Shown: positions 27,686 to 37,083, counted from the stretch's first letter. The stretch is DNA of 47,114 nucleotides from an uncultured beta proteobacterium (GCA_903853895.1 CAINUX010000066.1:1-47114); one strand, 5' to 3'. Notes: generated from the sequence alone by a model not told the origin. Made by a program: numbers and translations.

Positions 27686-29656
27686 ATGCGCTTGCGATCC
27701 GTCACGACTTTAGGGGCCATCCGGATACTGGTATTGGGCTGTTTCGCCCTGCTGCTGTGCAGTGCGGGGCAGGGCGCCGAGGTGCGCCTGCGCATTCTGG
27801 AGACCACGGATGTGCACATGAACCTGCTGAGTTACGACTACTACCAGGACAAGACCACGGACCAATATGGTCTGTCCCGCGCCATGTCGTTAATCAAGGC
27901 CGCGCGTGCCGAGGCGCCCAACAGCCTGCTGTTTGACAATGGCGACTTGCTGCAAGGCAATCCCATGGGCGACTATGTTGCCAAGGTCCAGCCCCTGAAA
28001 GACGGCGAAATACACCCTGCCTTTCGGGTCATGAACCAGATGGGTTACGACGCCGCCAACATTGGTAACCACGAGTTCAACTACGGTCTGGATTTCCTGC
28101 GACGCGCACTCAAGGGAGCCAATTTTCCCTATGTCAATGCCAACATCTATTTGGCAGACGAGCATCGCAACTCTGACACGCCCAGGCACGCCTTCACACC
28201 CTATGTGCTGCTCGATCGCCAGCTGGTCGATGCACAAGGCAAAGCCCATGCAATCAAAGTGGGGGTCATTGGGTTTGCGCCACCGCAAATCATGCTGTGG
28301 GACAAAGGGAACCTGGAAGGCAAGGTCATCGCCAGGGATGTACTGGAGACCGCCAAAAAATATGTTCCGCTGATGCGTGCGCAGGGCGCGCAACTGGTGA
28401 TTGCCATTCCGCATGCTGGTTTTGAGAAGGGGCCGGTGGCGCAGTTTTCAGAAAATGCTGTCGGGCCATTGACCGAAATCCCCGGTGTGGACGCTGTGCT
28501 GTTTGGCCACGCCCATGCCGAGTTTCCGAGCAAGGCCTTTGCCGACCATCCCAAGGTGAACATCGAGCGCGGCACCATCAACGGCGTGGCGGCCGTCATG
28601 CCAGGGCGTTGGGGTGACCACCTCGGGGTCATTGATTTCACGCTGGATAACGCCAGCGGCAACTGGAAAGTAGTGGATAGCCGCGCCTCCATTCGGCCGA
28701 TCTTCGACCGCGCATCGCGCACATCGGTTGCTGCGGCTGATCCCATGGTCGAGCAGACCATAGGCGACGTGCACGCCGCCACACTGGAATACGTGCGCAA
28801 CAAGGTGGCCTTCAGCAGCGCACCCATTTACAGCTACTTTGCGCTTGTGGGCGACGACCCATCGGTTCAGGTCGTGTCCAACGCGCAGATGGCCTATGTG
28901 CAGCGGGCCATGCAAGGCACAGATTACGAAAAGTATCCCGTGCTCTCTGCCGCAGCACCGTTCAAGACGGGCGGGCGCCAGGGGTGGGATTACTACACCG
29001 ACATACCCGCCGGCCCTGTGGCCATCAAAAACGTGGCGGATCTCTACGTGTACCCCAACACCCTCAAGGCCATGCTGTTGACGGGCGCCGAGGTACGGGA
29101 ATGGATTGAGATGTCGGCCGGGCAATTCAACCAGATCGATCCCAAGGGTGCCGCGCAGCAGTCGGTGTTGAACGACACGTTTCGCTCGTACAACTTCGAC
29201 ACGCTGGACGGCGTCACCTATGAATTTGATGTAACCCAACCGGCCCGCTACGACAGCAACGGCAAACTGGTGGCACCTGATGCGCACCGCGTCAAGAACC
29301 TGAGCTACCAGAGCAGCCCGGTGTTGCCCGACGCCCGATTCATTGTGGCAACCAACAACTACCGCGCATTTGGTGGAGGGAATTTCCCGGGGCTCAACGC
29401 CAGCAAAGTGGTGCTGGAGTCGCCTGACGAGAATCGTCAGGTGCTCATCGACTACCTGCGCATGATGGACATGGTCTCCAGCAACAAACAGGTCAACCCT
29501 TCAGCCGATGGCAACTGGCGCATCACACCCGTGCCCGGTGTGCGCCTGACCTTTTTGTCCGCGAGCACCGCCCAGCGCTATCTGGCCAACCAACCGAAGA
29601 TTCGGTTGATCAAAGACAACGGCGACGGGTCAGCCCTATACGAGCTGGTGCCCTGA
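27686..29656 (+). CDS. cpdB: 2',3'-cyclic-nucleotide 2'-phosphodiesterase/3'-nucleotidase (CpdB-like)
   Basis: A periplasmic bifunctional enzyme that opens 2',3'-cyclic NMPs and dephosphorylates 3'-nucleotides, letting cells use RNA breakdown products. The protein has 656 residues. After a signal peptide (MRLRSVTTLGAIRILVLGCFALLLCSAGQGA) the metallophosphoesterase domain shows ETTDVHMNL, FDNGDLLQGNPMGDY, GNHEFNYGLDFL, IPHAGFEKG and FGHAHAEFPS, all metal ligands. The C-terminal nucleotide-binding domain has APFKTGGRQGWDYYTDIPAGPVAIKNVADLYVYPNTLKAMLLTGAEVREWIE. Full CpdB length is about 650. The ATG at 27686 has GGAG 7 bp upstream. Its stop touches the stop of the next, convergent nucleotidase with no gap. 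Confidence 0.93.
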   Translation: MRLRSVTTLGAIRILVLGCFALLLCSAGQGAEVRLRILETTDVHMNLLSYDYYQDKTTDQYGLSRAMSLIKAARAEAPNSLLFDNGDLLQGNPMGDYVAKVQPLKDGEIHPAFRVMNQMGYDAANIGNHEFNYGLDFLRRALKGANFPYVNANIYLADEHRNSDTPRHAFTPYVLLDRQLVDAQGKAHAIKVGVIGFAPPQIMLWDKGNLEGKVIARDVLETAKKYVPLMRAQGAQLVIAIPHAGFEKGPVAQFSENAVGPLTEIPGVDAVLFGHAHAEFPSKAFADHPKVNIERGTINGVAAVMPGRWGDHLGVIDFTLDNASGNWKVVDSRASIRPIFDRASRTSVAAADPMVEQTIGDVHAATLEYVRNKVAFSSAPIYSYFALVGDDPSVQVVSNAQMAYVQRAMQGTDYEKYPVLSAAAPFKTGGRQGWDYYTDIPAGPVAIKNVADLYVYPNTLKAMLLTGAEVREWIEMSAGQFNQIDPKGAAQQSVLNDTFRSYNFDTLDGVTYEFDVTQPARYDSNGKLVAPDAHRVKNLSYQSSPVLPDARFIVATNNYRAFGGGNFPGLNASKVVLESPDENRQVLIDYLRMMDMVSSNKQVNPSADGNWRITPVPGVRLTFLSASTAQRYLANQPKIRLIKDNGDGSALYELVP

Positions 29657-31402
29657 CTACTTGCGCACAATGCGACCCGGTTCGATCTGGTCCATGGCCT
29701 TGGGGTTCTCACGCAGATACTCTTCAAAGGCATCAATGTCCATGCCAACCACTTCGCGGTCGCGGCCCTGCTTCATCACATTGAGATCGTTGCCACCTTC
29801 GGCCGTGAAATTGTTAGCGACGATGCGGTAGTCACGGGCCGGGTCCAGCGACTTGCCATCCACGGTGACTGACTCCAGCACGGCAGCCGCTCCCTCGGCC
29901 TGGCTCCATTGGTAGCGCAGGTTGTGGGATACCTGCAAGGTCGCCGGGCCATTGGCGCGCCTACTGTTCAACTGACGGCGAATCAACTCCTGCAACTGCG
30001 TACCGGTAAGGGTGAGCGCAATCAGCTCATTGGTAAACGGCTGGATGGCAAACAGGTCGCTCAAAGTTACGGTGCGCCCCGACTCTACGGTCAGATCCGC
30101 ACGGATGCCACCGGAATTTGTCACACCAATGTCCACCGCACCGCGCTTCCTGGCAAAAGCCAGATGCGAATCGGCCACCAGATTGCCCAGTGCTGTGTCT
30201 CCAAACGGTGCTACAGCCATACGCGTTGCGCCCCGCGACAAATCCGCCACCGGTTTGTTGCGTGCGGCCGTTGTCAGCGCTGCCGCGCGCGCGACGAGCG
30301 CGACAAATGCCGGATTCGGTGCATACACACCCTGCAGGACCGGATGGTTGACGGCCTGCGCGTCCAGCACCCGGCCCGTCGCGTCCAGCGTCAGGCGGCT
30401 TTCAGTCAACCAGCCGCCAAAGCTGCCGGCCTGCACCATCAACCGCCCGTCGATCTTGCAGGTGTAGGCCTGGTGCGTGTGGCCGCTGATGATGATGGCG
30501 TAGGCCGGGTCGAGCTGCTTGGCAATGTCCACCCCCCGACCCTTCAGACCCGGGCAGGCATAGCTGGGATCATTGGCAGCACCGTCATACATGGCGCCTT
30601 CATGCATGATGGCCACCAACACTTGAGCACCCGCCGCCCGCAGTTCGGGCACCAAGGCATTGAGGGTGGCAACTTCGTCGGCAAACCGCAGACCCACGAT
30701 GCTTTTGGGCATGATGACCTTGGGGGTGTCGCGCGTCACGGCGCCCACAAAAGCGACCTTGAGACCACCAATATCTTTCATGGTGTGGCTCGGCAGCACG
30801 CGTTTGCCAGTCTCGGTTTCAAACATGTTGGCTGCCAGATAGGGAAAGCTCGCGCCCTTGAATTCGGGCCACACGCAACCGGTGCTCGCGCACTCGCCAC
30901 GTGTCTTGCGCAGTAACTCAGGCAACCCCGCGTCCAGATCGTGATTGCCCAACGACGAGGCAGCAAGGCCCAATTCGCCCAACGCGCTCACAGTCGGTTC
31001 GTCCTTGAGCAGGGACGACATTTGCGGTGATGCGCCCACCAAATCACCGGCGGCCACAAACACCTGGTGTTTACGCTGTACGCGGAATTTGTCCAGCACC
31101 GTTGCCAAGTAGGCCACGCCACCCGCTGGCTGGGCTTTGAGTTCGCCCGATTGCGGGTCAGGCAAACGGGGCGATAGGGGAACAGGCGACTTTGGTTGGA
31201 TGTGGCCATGGAAGTCGTTGATCGAAAAAATGCTCAATTCGATCGATTCGGAAGGTTTTGGCAGTGTCTGGACACCAGCACAGCCGGCGACCAGCGCCAG
31301 ACCAATCAAGCTGAGCGCGCGCCAAAAAGTGCACCCAAAAAGGGCGAAAGCGTGGGAAATCTGCAAGGTTTTGCTCCAAAGAAGGGACCCGCCTGCTCTC
31401 AT
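29657..31402 (-). CDS. 5'-nucleotidase/UDP-sugar hydrolase-family lipoprotein
   Basis: A member of the UshA/5'-nucleotidase family, 581 residues from the ATG at 31402. The N-terminus ends in lipobox LVAGC, suggesting a lipoprotein rather than a soluble periplasmic enzyme. The stretch before it is unusually long (about 40 residues), so the true start may be downstream, for example a TTG at KTLQ. Metal-site motifs are SINDFHGHIQPK, AAGDLVGASP, SLGNHDLDAG (Asp where many members have Glu), IMHEGA and ISGHTHQAYTC. The C-terminal 5'-nucleotidase domain includes NSGGIRADL and DYRIVANNFTAEGGNDL. It would dephosphorylate nucleotides outside the cytoplasm. It is convergent with cpdB and diverges from the TonB receptor across a 164-bp AT-rich gap. 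Confidence 0.9.
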   Translation of the reverse strand: MRAGGSLLWSKTLQISHAFALFGCTFWRALSLIGLALVAGCAGVQTLPKPSESIELSIFSINDFHGHIQPKSPVPLSPRLPDPQSGELKAQPAGGVAYLATVLDKFRVQRKHQVFVAAGDLVGASPQMSSLLKDEPTVSALGELGLAASSLGNHDLDAGLPELLRKTRGECASTGCVWPEFKGASFPYLAANMFETETGKRVLPSHTMKDIGGLKVAFVGAVTRDTPKVIMPKSIVGLRFADEVATLNALVPELRAAGAQVLVAIMHEGAMYDGAANDPSYACPGLKGRGVDIAKQLDPAYAIIISGHTHQAYTCKIDGRLMVQAGSFGGWLTESRLTLDATGRVLDAQAVNHPVLQGVYAPNPAFVALVARAAALTTAARNKPVADLSRGATRMAVAPFGDTALGNLVADSHLAFARKRGAVDIGVTNSGGIRADLTVESGRTVTLSDLFAIQPFTNELIALTLTGTQLQELIRRQLNSRRANGPATLQVSHNLRYQWSQAEGAAAVLESVTVDGKSLDPARDYRIVANNFTAEGGNDLNVMKQGRDREVVGMDIDAFEEYLRENPKAMDQIEPGRIVRK

Positions 31403-31470
31403 TGCGGGCGCTTCGGGTAAATCATATCCTTGGTGTCTGGAATACAACAACTGTCACAAAAGTTTCCTGA

Positions 31471-31490
31471 CCATATGGTTAACTATATGG
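31471..31490. promoter_or_regulatory. 20-bp imperfect palindrome in AT-rich divergent region (candidate operator)
   Basis: CCATATGGTTAACTATATGG is a palindrome at 18 of 20 positions, centred on GTTAAC. It lies in the 164-bp gap between the nucleotidase lipoprotein (minus) and the TonB receptor (plus), which is markedly AT-rich for this genome. CTGTCACAAAAGTTTCCT at 31451-31468 resembles one and a half Pho-box repeats. No convincing sigma-70 hexamer pair was found. The rest of the gap holds the receptor's ribosome-binding site. Confidence 0.35.
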
Positions 31491-31566
31491 GTATATTGCA
31501 GTTCTTTACGCTTTTTTACACTTCATTTAATTTCAGTTGGTGCTATCTCATTAAGGAGCAATCAGG

Positions 31567-34500
31567 ATGCGCAGCAGTCACGATCACATTTTTTCAGGCT
31601 TTTCGCGAACGGTGCTCAGCGCAGCGGTCGCGTTAGTGGTTGCCGCACCGGCACTGGCACAAAACACCACGGCCGCCATCGGCGGCCAGATCACTGGGGC
31701 GGACGGAAAAGCCGTTGCCGGTGCGACCGTGAGCATTGTTCACACGGAGTCCGGTTCCGCTAACAAGCTCGTGACGGATGCTGAAGGTCGCTACTCCGCG
31801 CGCGGTTTGCGCGTGGGTGGTCCCTACACCATTGTGGTGATGAAGGGCAACGAGAAAGACACCCGTGATGGCGTCTTTCTGCAATTGGCGGAAAGCTTGT
31901 CACTCGACATGCGGCTCGGTGGTACGGCTCTACAAGCCGTGACCATTACCGGCAGCGCCAACAACAAATTCAATAGCGCCAGCATGGGTTCTGGCACCAA
32001 TATCGGCCGCAAGGAACTGGACGCGTATGCGTCGATTGGCCGCAATTTGCAGGACTATGCACGTTCCGACCCTCGCCTTTCCCAGACCGACAAGGAGCGC
32101 GGTGAAATTTCAGCGGGTGGCCAGAACAGCCGCTACAACTCGATCACCATCGACGGCGTGCGTACCAACGACACCTTTGGCCTGGAGGCCAATAACCTGC
32201 CCACCACCAAACAGCCGATTTCGATCGATGCCATCCAGTCGGTGCAGGTCAATTTGTCCAACTACGACGTAACCCAACAGGGCTATACCGGTGCCAATAT
32301 CAATGCGGTGACGAAGTCCGGCACCAATGAGCTCAAGGGCAGCGTGTATTACGTGTACCGCAACGACAAGATGGGTGGCCAGCGCTACAACAAGACAACC
32401 GACAGCTACTTCAGCTTCTTGCCCTTCAAGGAAGACACCAAGGGCTTTACTCTGGGTGGTCCCATCATTGAAGACAAGCTGTTCTTCTTTACCAGCTATG
32501 AAGAGCTGAAGAGCAATCGTGCCCAGCCTGAATTTGGACCGGTTGGTAGCGAATTCACCAACGTGGCTATTTCTCAGGCATCTATCAATGCAGTCAAGAA
32601 TGCAGCTGCCACACGGTATGGATTCAACGCAGGCGACTCCACTGCACCGACCACTTTGTCTGCCAAAGACTACCTGTTCAAGGTCGACTGGAACATCAAC
32701 GAGCAGCACCGCGCCAATGTGCGCTTTGCCCGCACCGAACAGAACGACACCAACAACGGAAGCTTTGGCGGCTATAGCGCAACCGGTCTGCAGCTGACAT
32801 CCCAGTGGTGGGACCAGAAGAAGAAAATTGACACTGTGGTCGCACAATGGTTTGCCGACTGGACACCCAATGTGTCCACCGAGTTCAAACTGTCCAATCG
32901 CGACTACAACAGCGTGCCGCTCAACTACGCTGACTTGCCAGCCATGGCTTTCCAGTACACCGGCCCAGCGCCTGCCGGATCACCCGCTGGCGTGAACACG
33001 GGCAGCCGTTTTCTGAACTTCGGAACCGAACGCAGCCGCCACACCAATGTGCTCGACACCAAAACAGTGAACGCCTATTTCGGCACGACCTGGACGCTCG
33101 ATGCTCACGAACTCAAGTTTGGCGCCGATTTGGACAACAACAAGGTCTACAACGCCTTCTTCCAGAACACCAAGGGCAATTACACCTTCAGTTGCCAAAA
33201 CAGCAGCGCAACCTACACCTATAGCTTTGGCGCGATCAATTGCGCGTCCGCCACTGCTGCCCAAATTGAAGCGGCTATTTTGGAGAACTTCAACAAGGGT
33301 CGGCCCACCAGCTACCAGGTGCAGGTTCCCGTACCCGGTGGTTCGCTGGACAACGGCACTGCGCAGTGGACTTTGCGTAACACCGGGCTGTTCCTGCAAG
33401 ACACCTGGACTGCCAGCAAACAGTTGACACTGACCGCAGGCGTGCGCCTGGACCAACTGGCCACCAGCGACAAGCCCCAATTCAACGCCAAAGCTGCTGC
33501 CCCTTCGGTTAACGGCAACGTGACTGCGGCTGGTGTCGTAACCCGCAACACCGGCGGCTTTGGTCTGGACAACTCTGCCACTGTGGACGGTCAACAATTG
33601 TTCCAGCCGCGCGTGGGCTTTAACTATGCACTGGATATGGAAAACAAGCAGAAGTCGCAGGTTCGCGGCGGCTTTGGTTTGTTCCAGGGTGCCGCAGCGA
33701 ATGTATGGCTGTCCAACCCGTATTCCAATACCGGCTTGGCAACGCGCATCATCGCGTGTGGAACCCTTGGATTTGCAGCTTGCCCACCCGGTGGCGGCAT
33801 TTTCAGTACCGACCCTCTGAATCAGCCTACCAATTTCGCGGGTTCGTCGCCTGCGTCCAATGTTGACTACGTTCAAAACGGGCTCGGTCAGCCATCCGTG
33901 TGGAAAGCCAACCTCGCTATCGATGCGGAGCTTCCATTTGGTGGGTTGATCGTTGGTGCTGAATGGCTTGGCACCAAAAACAAGTCCGGCATCTACTACC
34001 AGCACCTGAACCTGGGTGGCCCCACTCGCACGGGTCCGGACGGACGCCAGATGTTCTACAACGCCAAGGGCTACGATCCAACCTGCTGGGCCAACGGCAG
34101 CGCAGTCAGCACTTGCGGTGTCAGCACCAAGGCCATGAGCAACGTGGCATTTGCCGACGTGTTGCAAGCGACAAAGACTTCAGAAGGTGGCGGCAACGCC
34201 ATCACGCTGTCGTTGACCGGTCCGCGCGTCTATGGCATGGACTGGAATGTGGCCTACACGCGTACCGACGCCACTGAAGTGAGCCCGTTGACATCATCGG
34301 TGTCATCGTCCAACTTCAATGCCCGCTCTATCTTCAATCCGAATGAGGAAGTGGCTTCCAACTCGGCCTACCTGACCAAGGACCGCGTCAACGCTTCCCT
34401 GAACTGGTCCACGGCCTATGCCGGCAAGTACAAAACCACGTTTGGCATGTTCTACGAAGGCCGCTCTGGCAAACCGTATAGCTGGACCTACGCCAATGAC

Positions 34501-35001
34501 TTGAATGGTGACAACATCTCCGGCAACGACCTGATGTATATCCCCAAAGGCCCCCAGTCGGGTGAAGTGGTGTTTGCAGGCGATACGCCCGCCAATCACC
34601 CCAACGAAGACCGCTTCTGGTCTATCGTTAACGCCAACCAGGAACTCGCGGATGCGAAAGGCAGTTTAGTCAAGCGCAACGGCAGCACATCGCCCGTGGT
34701 CCATAACTTTGACGTCCGCATCAGCCAGGAAGTCCCCGGCTTTGCGCCCAAACACAAGGGCGTGATCTCGCTGGATATCTTCAATATTGGCAACCTGATC
34801 AACAAAGAGTGGGGTCGTATTAACGAGATGGGGTTCAGTTCTTCCGGTGGTACGCGCCGCACCTTCGTGAACTACGGTGGTATCGATGCTTCGGGCCGGT
34901 ATGTGTATGCGGTGAAGTCGGCGGAAGACGACCTGACCCTGCGCCAGGCCAAAGGCGAGTCGCAGTGGGCCATGCAGATCACGGCACGCTACGAATTCTG
35001 A
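31567..35001 (+). CDS. Oar-like TonB-dependent outer-membrane receptor with N-terminal carboxypeptidase-regulatory domain
   Basis: A 1144-residue outer-membrane transporter. A signal peptide (SAAVALVVAAPALA-Q) is followed by a carboxypeptidase-regulatory-like Ig domain (AAIGGQITGADGKAVAGATVSIVHTESGSANKLVTDAEGRYSARGLRVGGPY, about 36-100). Then come the plug (SIGRNLQDYARSDPRLSQTDKERGEISAGGQNSRYNSITIDGVRTNDTFGL) and a long barrel ending MQITARYEF, the C-terminal Phe typical of outer-membrane barrels. This layout matches Oar/OmpA-related TonB receptors. The substrate is unknown; peptide or glycan uptake is usual for related receptors. The ATG at 31567 has AAGGAG 8 bp upstream, one of the strongest ribosome-binding sites here. 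The gene is monocistronic, with its own AT-rich upstream region and intrinsic terminator. Next to nucleotidases, a role in phosphorus-compound uptake is conceivable. Confidence 0.9.
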   Translation: MRSSHDHIFSGFSRTVLSAAVALVVAAPALAQNTTAAIGGQITGADGKAVAGATVSIVHTESGSANKLVTDAEGRYSARGLRVGGPYTIVVMKGNEKDTRDGVFLQLAESLSLDMRLGGTALQAVTITGSANNKFNSASMGSGTNIGRKELDAYASIGRNLQDYARSDPRLSQTDKERGEISAGGQNSRYNSITIDGVRTNDTFGLEANNLPTTKQPISIDAIQSVQVNLSNYDVTQQGYTGANINAVTKSGTNELKGSVYYVYRNDKMGGQRYNKTTDSYFSFLPFKEDTKGFTLGGPIIEDKLFFFTSYEELKSNRAQPEFGPVGSEFTNVAISQASINAVKNAAATRYGFNAGDSTAPTTLSAKDYLFKVDWNINEQHRANVRFARTEQNDTNNGSFGGYSATGLQLTSQWWDQKKKIDTVVAQWFADWTPNVSTEFKLSNRDYNSVPLNYADLPAMAFQYTGPAPAGSPAGVNTGSRFLNFGTERSRHTNVLDTKTVNAYFGTTWTLDAHELKFGADLDNNKVYNAFFQNTKGNYTFSCQNSSATYTYSFGAINCASATAAQIEAAILENFNKGRPTSYQVQVPVPGGSLDNGTAQWTLRNTGLFLQDTWTASKQLTLTAGVRLDQLATSDKPQFNAKAAAPSVNGNVTAAGVVTRNTGGFGLDNSATVDGQQLFQPRVGFNYALDMENKQKSQVRGGFGLFQGAAANVWLSNPYSNTGLATRIIACGTLGFAACPPGGGIFSTDPLNQPTNFAGSSPASNVDYVQNGLGQPSVWKANLAIDAELPFGGLIVGAEWLGTKNKSGIYYQHLNLGGPTRTGPDGRQMFYNAKGYDPTCWANGSAVSTCGVSTKAMSNVAFADVLQATKTSEGGGNAITLSLTGPRVYGMDWNVAYTRTDATEVSPLTSSVSSSNFNARSIFNPNEEVASNSAYLTKDRVNASLNWSTAYAGKYKTTFGMFYEGRSGKPYSWTYANDLNGDNISGNDLMYIPKGPQSGEVVFAGDTPANHPNEDRFWSIVNANQELADAKGSLVKRNGSTSPVVHNFDVRISQEVPGFAPKHKGVISLDIFNIGNLINKEWGRINEMGFSSSGGTRRTFVNYGGIDASGRYVYAVKSAEDDLTLRQAKGESQWAMQITARYEF

Positions 35002-35031
35002 TTCGGGTTCAGGCGCTGGTCGCCTGATTTC

Positions 35032-35068
35032 AAAAGGCTCCCTCCAGTGATGGTGGGAGCCTTTTTTT
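35032..35068 (+). terminator. Rho-independent terminator after the TonB receptor
   Basis: AAAGGCTCCC pairs with GGGAGCCTTT (stem 35033-35042 with 35055-35064), with inner pairing CCA/TGG around a GTGA loop, followed by seven T (35062-35068). A smaller hairpin, CAGGCG-CTGGT-CGCCTG, precedes it at 35010-35026. This is the clearest terminator in the window. Confidence 0.9.
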
Positions 35069-35156
35069 GTGGTGCAAGAGGCGGCTTGTCCCGTTGGTGG
35101 CACCCATCTGCGTGCTGACCCAGTACGCTAGCGGCTGTTTTTTGCTGGAATTCACC

Positions 35157-37019
35157 ATGAACTTGCGCCCCACCATCGATTTCTTGCTCAACGATTGGCT
35201 AGACACCACCGCCCTGGCACAGCGTGAACGCTTCGCCGACCACTCGCGCGACACTTTTGATGCCGTTCTGGACACCTGTGAGCGCATAGCCCGCGAGAAA
35301 TACGCGCCATTCAACCGCCTGGTCGATGTGCAGGAACCGCACTTTGACGGCGAAAAAGTCATCTTGCCGCAAGCCACGCATGATGCCAACCGCGCGTACG
35401 CCGAGTCCGGCATGCTCAGCGCGGCGCAGGACTACGACATGGGCGGCATGCAGTTGCCCTACAGCGTGGAAGCCGCTGCCAACGCCTTCTTTGCCTGCGC
35501 GTCGGTCAGCATTGGCTCTGGCATGCTCACCACGGGCAACGCCAATCTGCTGATGACACACGGCACGGACATGCAGAAAGAAGTATTTTCCAAGAACGAG
35601 TTTGCCGGTCGCTGGTCGGGCACCATGTGCTTGTCAGAACCTCAGGCGGGCTCCAGCCTGAGCGATGTCTCCACCCGTGCTGTGCCGGATGGTGAAGGTT
35701 TTGAAGCCGACCCGCTGGGCGCACGCTACCGCCTCAAGGGCAACAAGATGTGGATCTCCAGCGGCGAGCATGAGCTGACTGAGAACATCATTCATCTGGT
35801 GCTGGCCAAGATTCCGGATGCCGATGGCAAGCTGGTGCCCGGTACCCGCGGTATTTCGCTGTTCATCGTGCCCAAAAAAATGGTCAACACGCAAGGCGAA
35901 CTGACCGGCGTGCGCAACGACGTAGCCCTGGCCGGCCTGAACCACAAGCTGGGCTGGCGCGGCACCACCAATACCTTGCTCAATTTTGGCGAAGGCAAGT
36001 TTCCGGTGGATGCCGACCGCGATGGTGGCGGGCCCTTTGGCAAGGGCGCGGGCGCCGTGGGGTATCTGGTGGGCCAGGCGGGCAAGGGCTTGCAGTGCAT
36101 GTTCCACATGATGAACGAGGCCCGCATCGGCGTGGGCATTGCTGCCACCATGCTGGGCATGGCGGGCTACTACGCGTCGCTGGACTACGCGCGCAATCGC
36201 CCTCAGGGTCGCCCCATGGGTGCTGCAGGCAAGGATGTCGCTGCACCACAGGTCGCCATCATTGAACACGCCGATGTCAAGCGCATGCTGTTGGCGCAAA
36301 AGGCCTATTGCGAAGGCGCGCTGGCGCTGGAACTGTATTGCGCCCGTCTGGTGGACGAGCACCACACCGCTGGTGGTGCCGTTGCCGATGATGCCCGCTT
36401 GCTGCTGGAAGTGCTGACGCCCATTGCCAAGAGCTGGCCCAGCGAATGGTGCCTGGAGGCCAACTCCCTGGCCATCCAGATCCACGGCGGCTACGGCTAC
36501 ACGCGGGACTTCCCAGTGGAGCAGTACTGGCGTGACAACCGCCTGAACATGATCCACGAAGGCACGCATGGCATCCAGGCCACCGACCTGCTGGGCCGCA
36601 AGGTGCTGATGGAGGAGGGCAGAGGCCTGCAACTGCTGGCAGCGCGCATGACGGCGACCATCCAGAAGGCCGCCGCAGCGCCCGCATTGGCGGATTACGC
36701 CGTGGCGCTGGGCCAGGCCTTGCAGCAAGTGGCGGTAGCTACCCAGAAGGCCTGGGCCACCGGCAACCCGACCGAAGCACTGGCCAACGCCGTGCCCTAT
36801 ATGCAAGCGTTTGGACACACCGTGCTGGCCTGGATTTGGTTGGATGTGGCGGCCAAGGCGCTGGAGGGCGACGCCGCACAGGCCAGCACTGCGACGCAGG
36901 GCCGCCTGGGTGCAACCCGCTTCTACTTCCACTACGAGTTGCCCAAGATCGGCGCCTGGCTCAATGTGGTCGAGTCGCGCGACACCACCTGCGCGGCCTT
37001 CCCCATGGACGCCTTTTAG
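35157..37019 (+). CDS. Large acyl-CoA dehydrogenase (DmdC/AcdH-like, with C-terminal extension)
   Basis: A flavoprotein of 620 residues in the large acyl-CoA dehydrogenase branch with extra N- and C-terminal domains. MNLRPTIDFLLNDWLDT opens the N-terminal domain. MCLSEPQAGSSLSDVSTRA and KMWISSGEHELTENIIHLVLAKI form the FAD/substrate beta domain. MNEARIGVGIAATMLGMAGYYASLDYARNRPQGR, HGGYGYTRDFPVEQYWRDNRLNMIHEGTHGIQATDLLGRK is the C-terminal helical core with the catalytic-type Glu in HEGTHGIQ. Members oxidise acyl-CoAs of fatty acids or of methylthio-propionate (DmdC); substrate is not readable. The ATG at 35157 is chosen over a longer open frame because it starts the conserved region. It heads a plus-strand run of acyl-CoA and redox enzymes. 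Confidence 0.9.
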   Translation: MNLRPTIDFLLNDWLDTTALAQRERFADHSRDTFDAVLDTCERIAREKYAPFNRLVDVQEPHFDGEKVILPQATHDANRAYAESGMLSAAQDYDMGGMQLPYSVEAAANAFFACASVSIGSGMLTTGNANLLMTHGTDMQKEVFSKNEFAGRWSGTMCLSEPQAGSSLSDVSTRAVPDGEGFEADPLGARYRLKGNKMWISSGEHELTENIIHLVLAKIPDADGKLVPGTRGISLFIVPKKMVNTQGELTGVRNDVALAGLNHKLGWRGTTNTLLNFGEGKFPVDADRDGGGPFGKGAGAVGYLVGQAGKGLQCMFHMMNEARIGVGIAATMLGMAGYYASLDYARNRPQGRPMGAAGKDVAAPQVAIIEHADVKRMLLAQKAYCEGALALELYCARLVDEHHTAGGAVADDARLLLEVLTPIAKSWPSEWCLEANSLAIQIHGGYGYTRDFPVEQYWRDNRLNMIHEGTHGIQATDLLGRKVLMEEGRGLQLLAARMTATIQKAAAAPALADYAVALGQALQQVAVATQKAWATGNPTEALANAVPYMQAFGHTVLAWIWLDVAAKALEGDAAQASTATQGRLGATRFYFHYELPKIGAWLNVVESRDTTCAAFPMDAF

Positions 37020-37030
37020 ACGCGTTCTGA

Positions 37031-37083
37031 CCGTCAGACTTGACGGATATCACGCCGGGGACATGCACTTGCGTAGTCCCGGC
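37031..37083 (+). other. Inverted repeats in the acyl-CoA dehydrogenase-SDR gap
   Basis: The 109-bp gap holds CCGTCA-GACT-TGACGG (37031-37046) and a larger stem, GCCGGGGAC (37054-37062) with GTCCCGGC (37076-37083), with one bulged G. A run of seven T occurs 20 bp later, too far for a canonical terminator. It may attenuate read-through into the SDR gene. Confidence 0.35.

Noticed and set aside
29909..30916. A 335-codon plus-strand open frame opposite the 5'-nucleotidase gene
   Set aside because: The minus-strand frame contains all metallophosphoesterase motifs; this one has none.
35634..36932. A 432-codon open frame on the minus strand, antisense to the acyl-CoA dehydrogenase gene
   Set aside because: It mirrors a strongly supported coding frame in GC-rich DNA; the product is Gly/His/Gln-rich without any domain I recognise.
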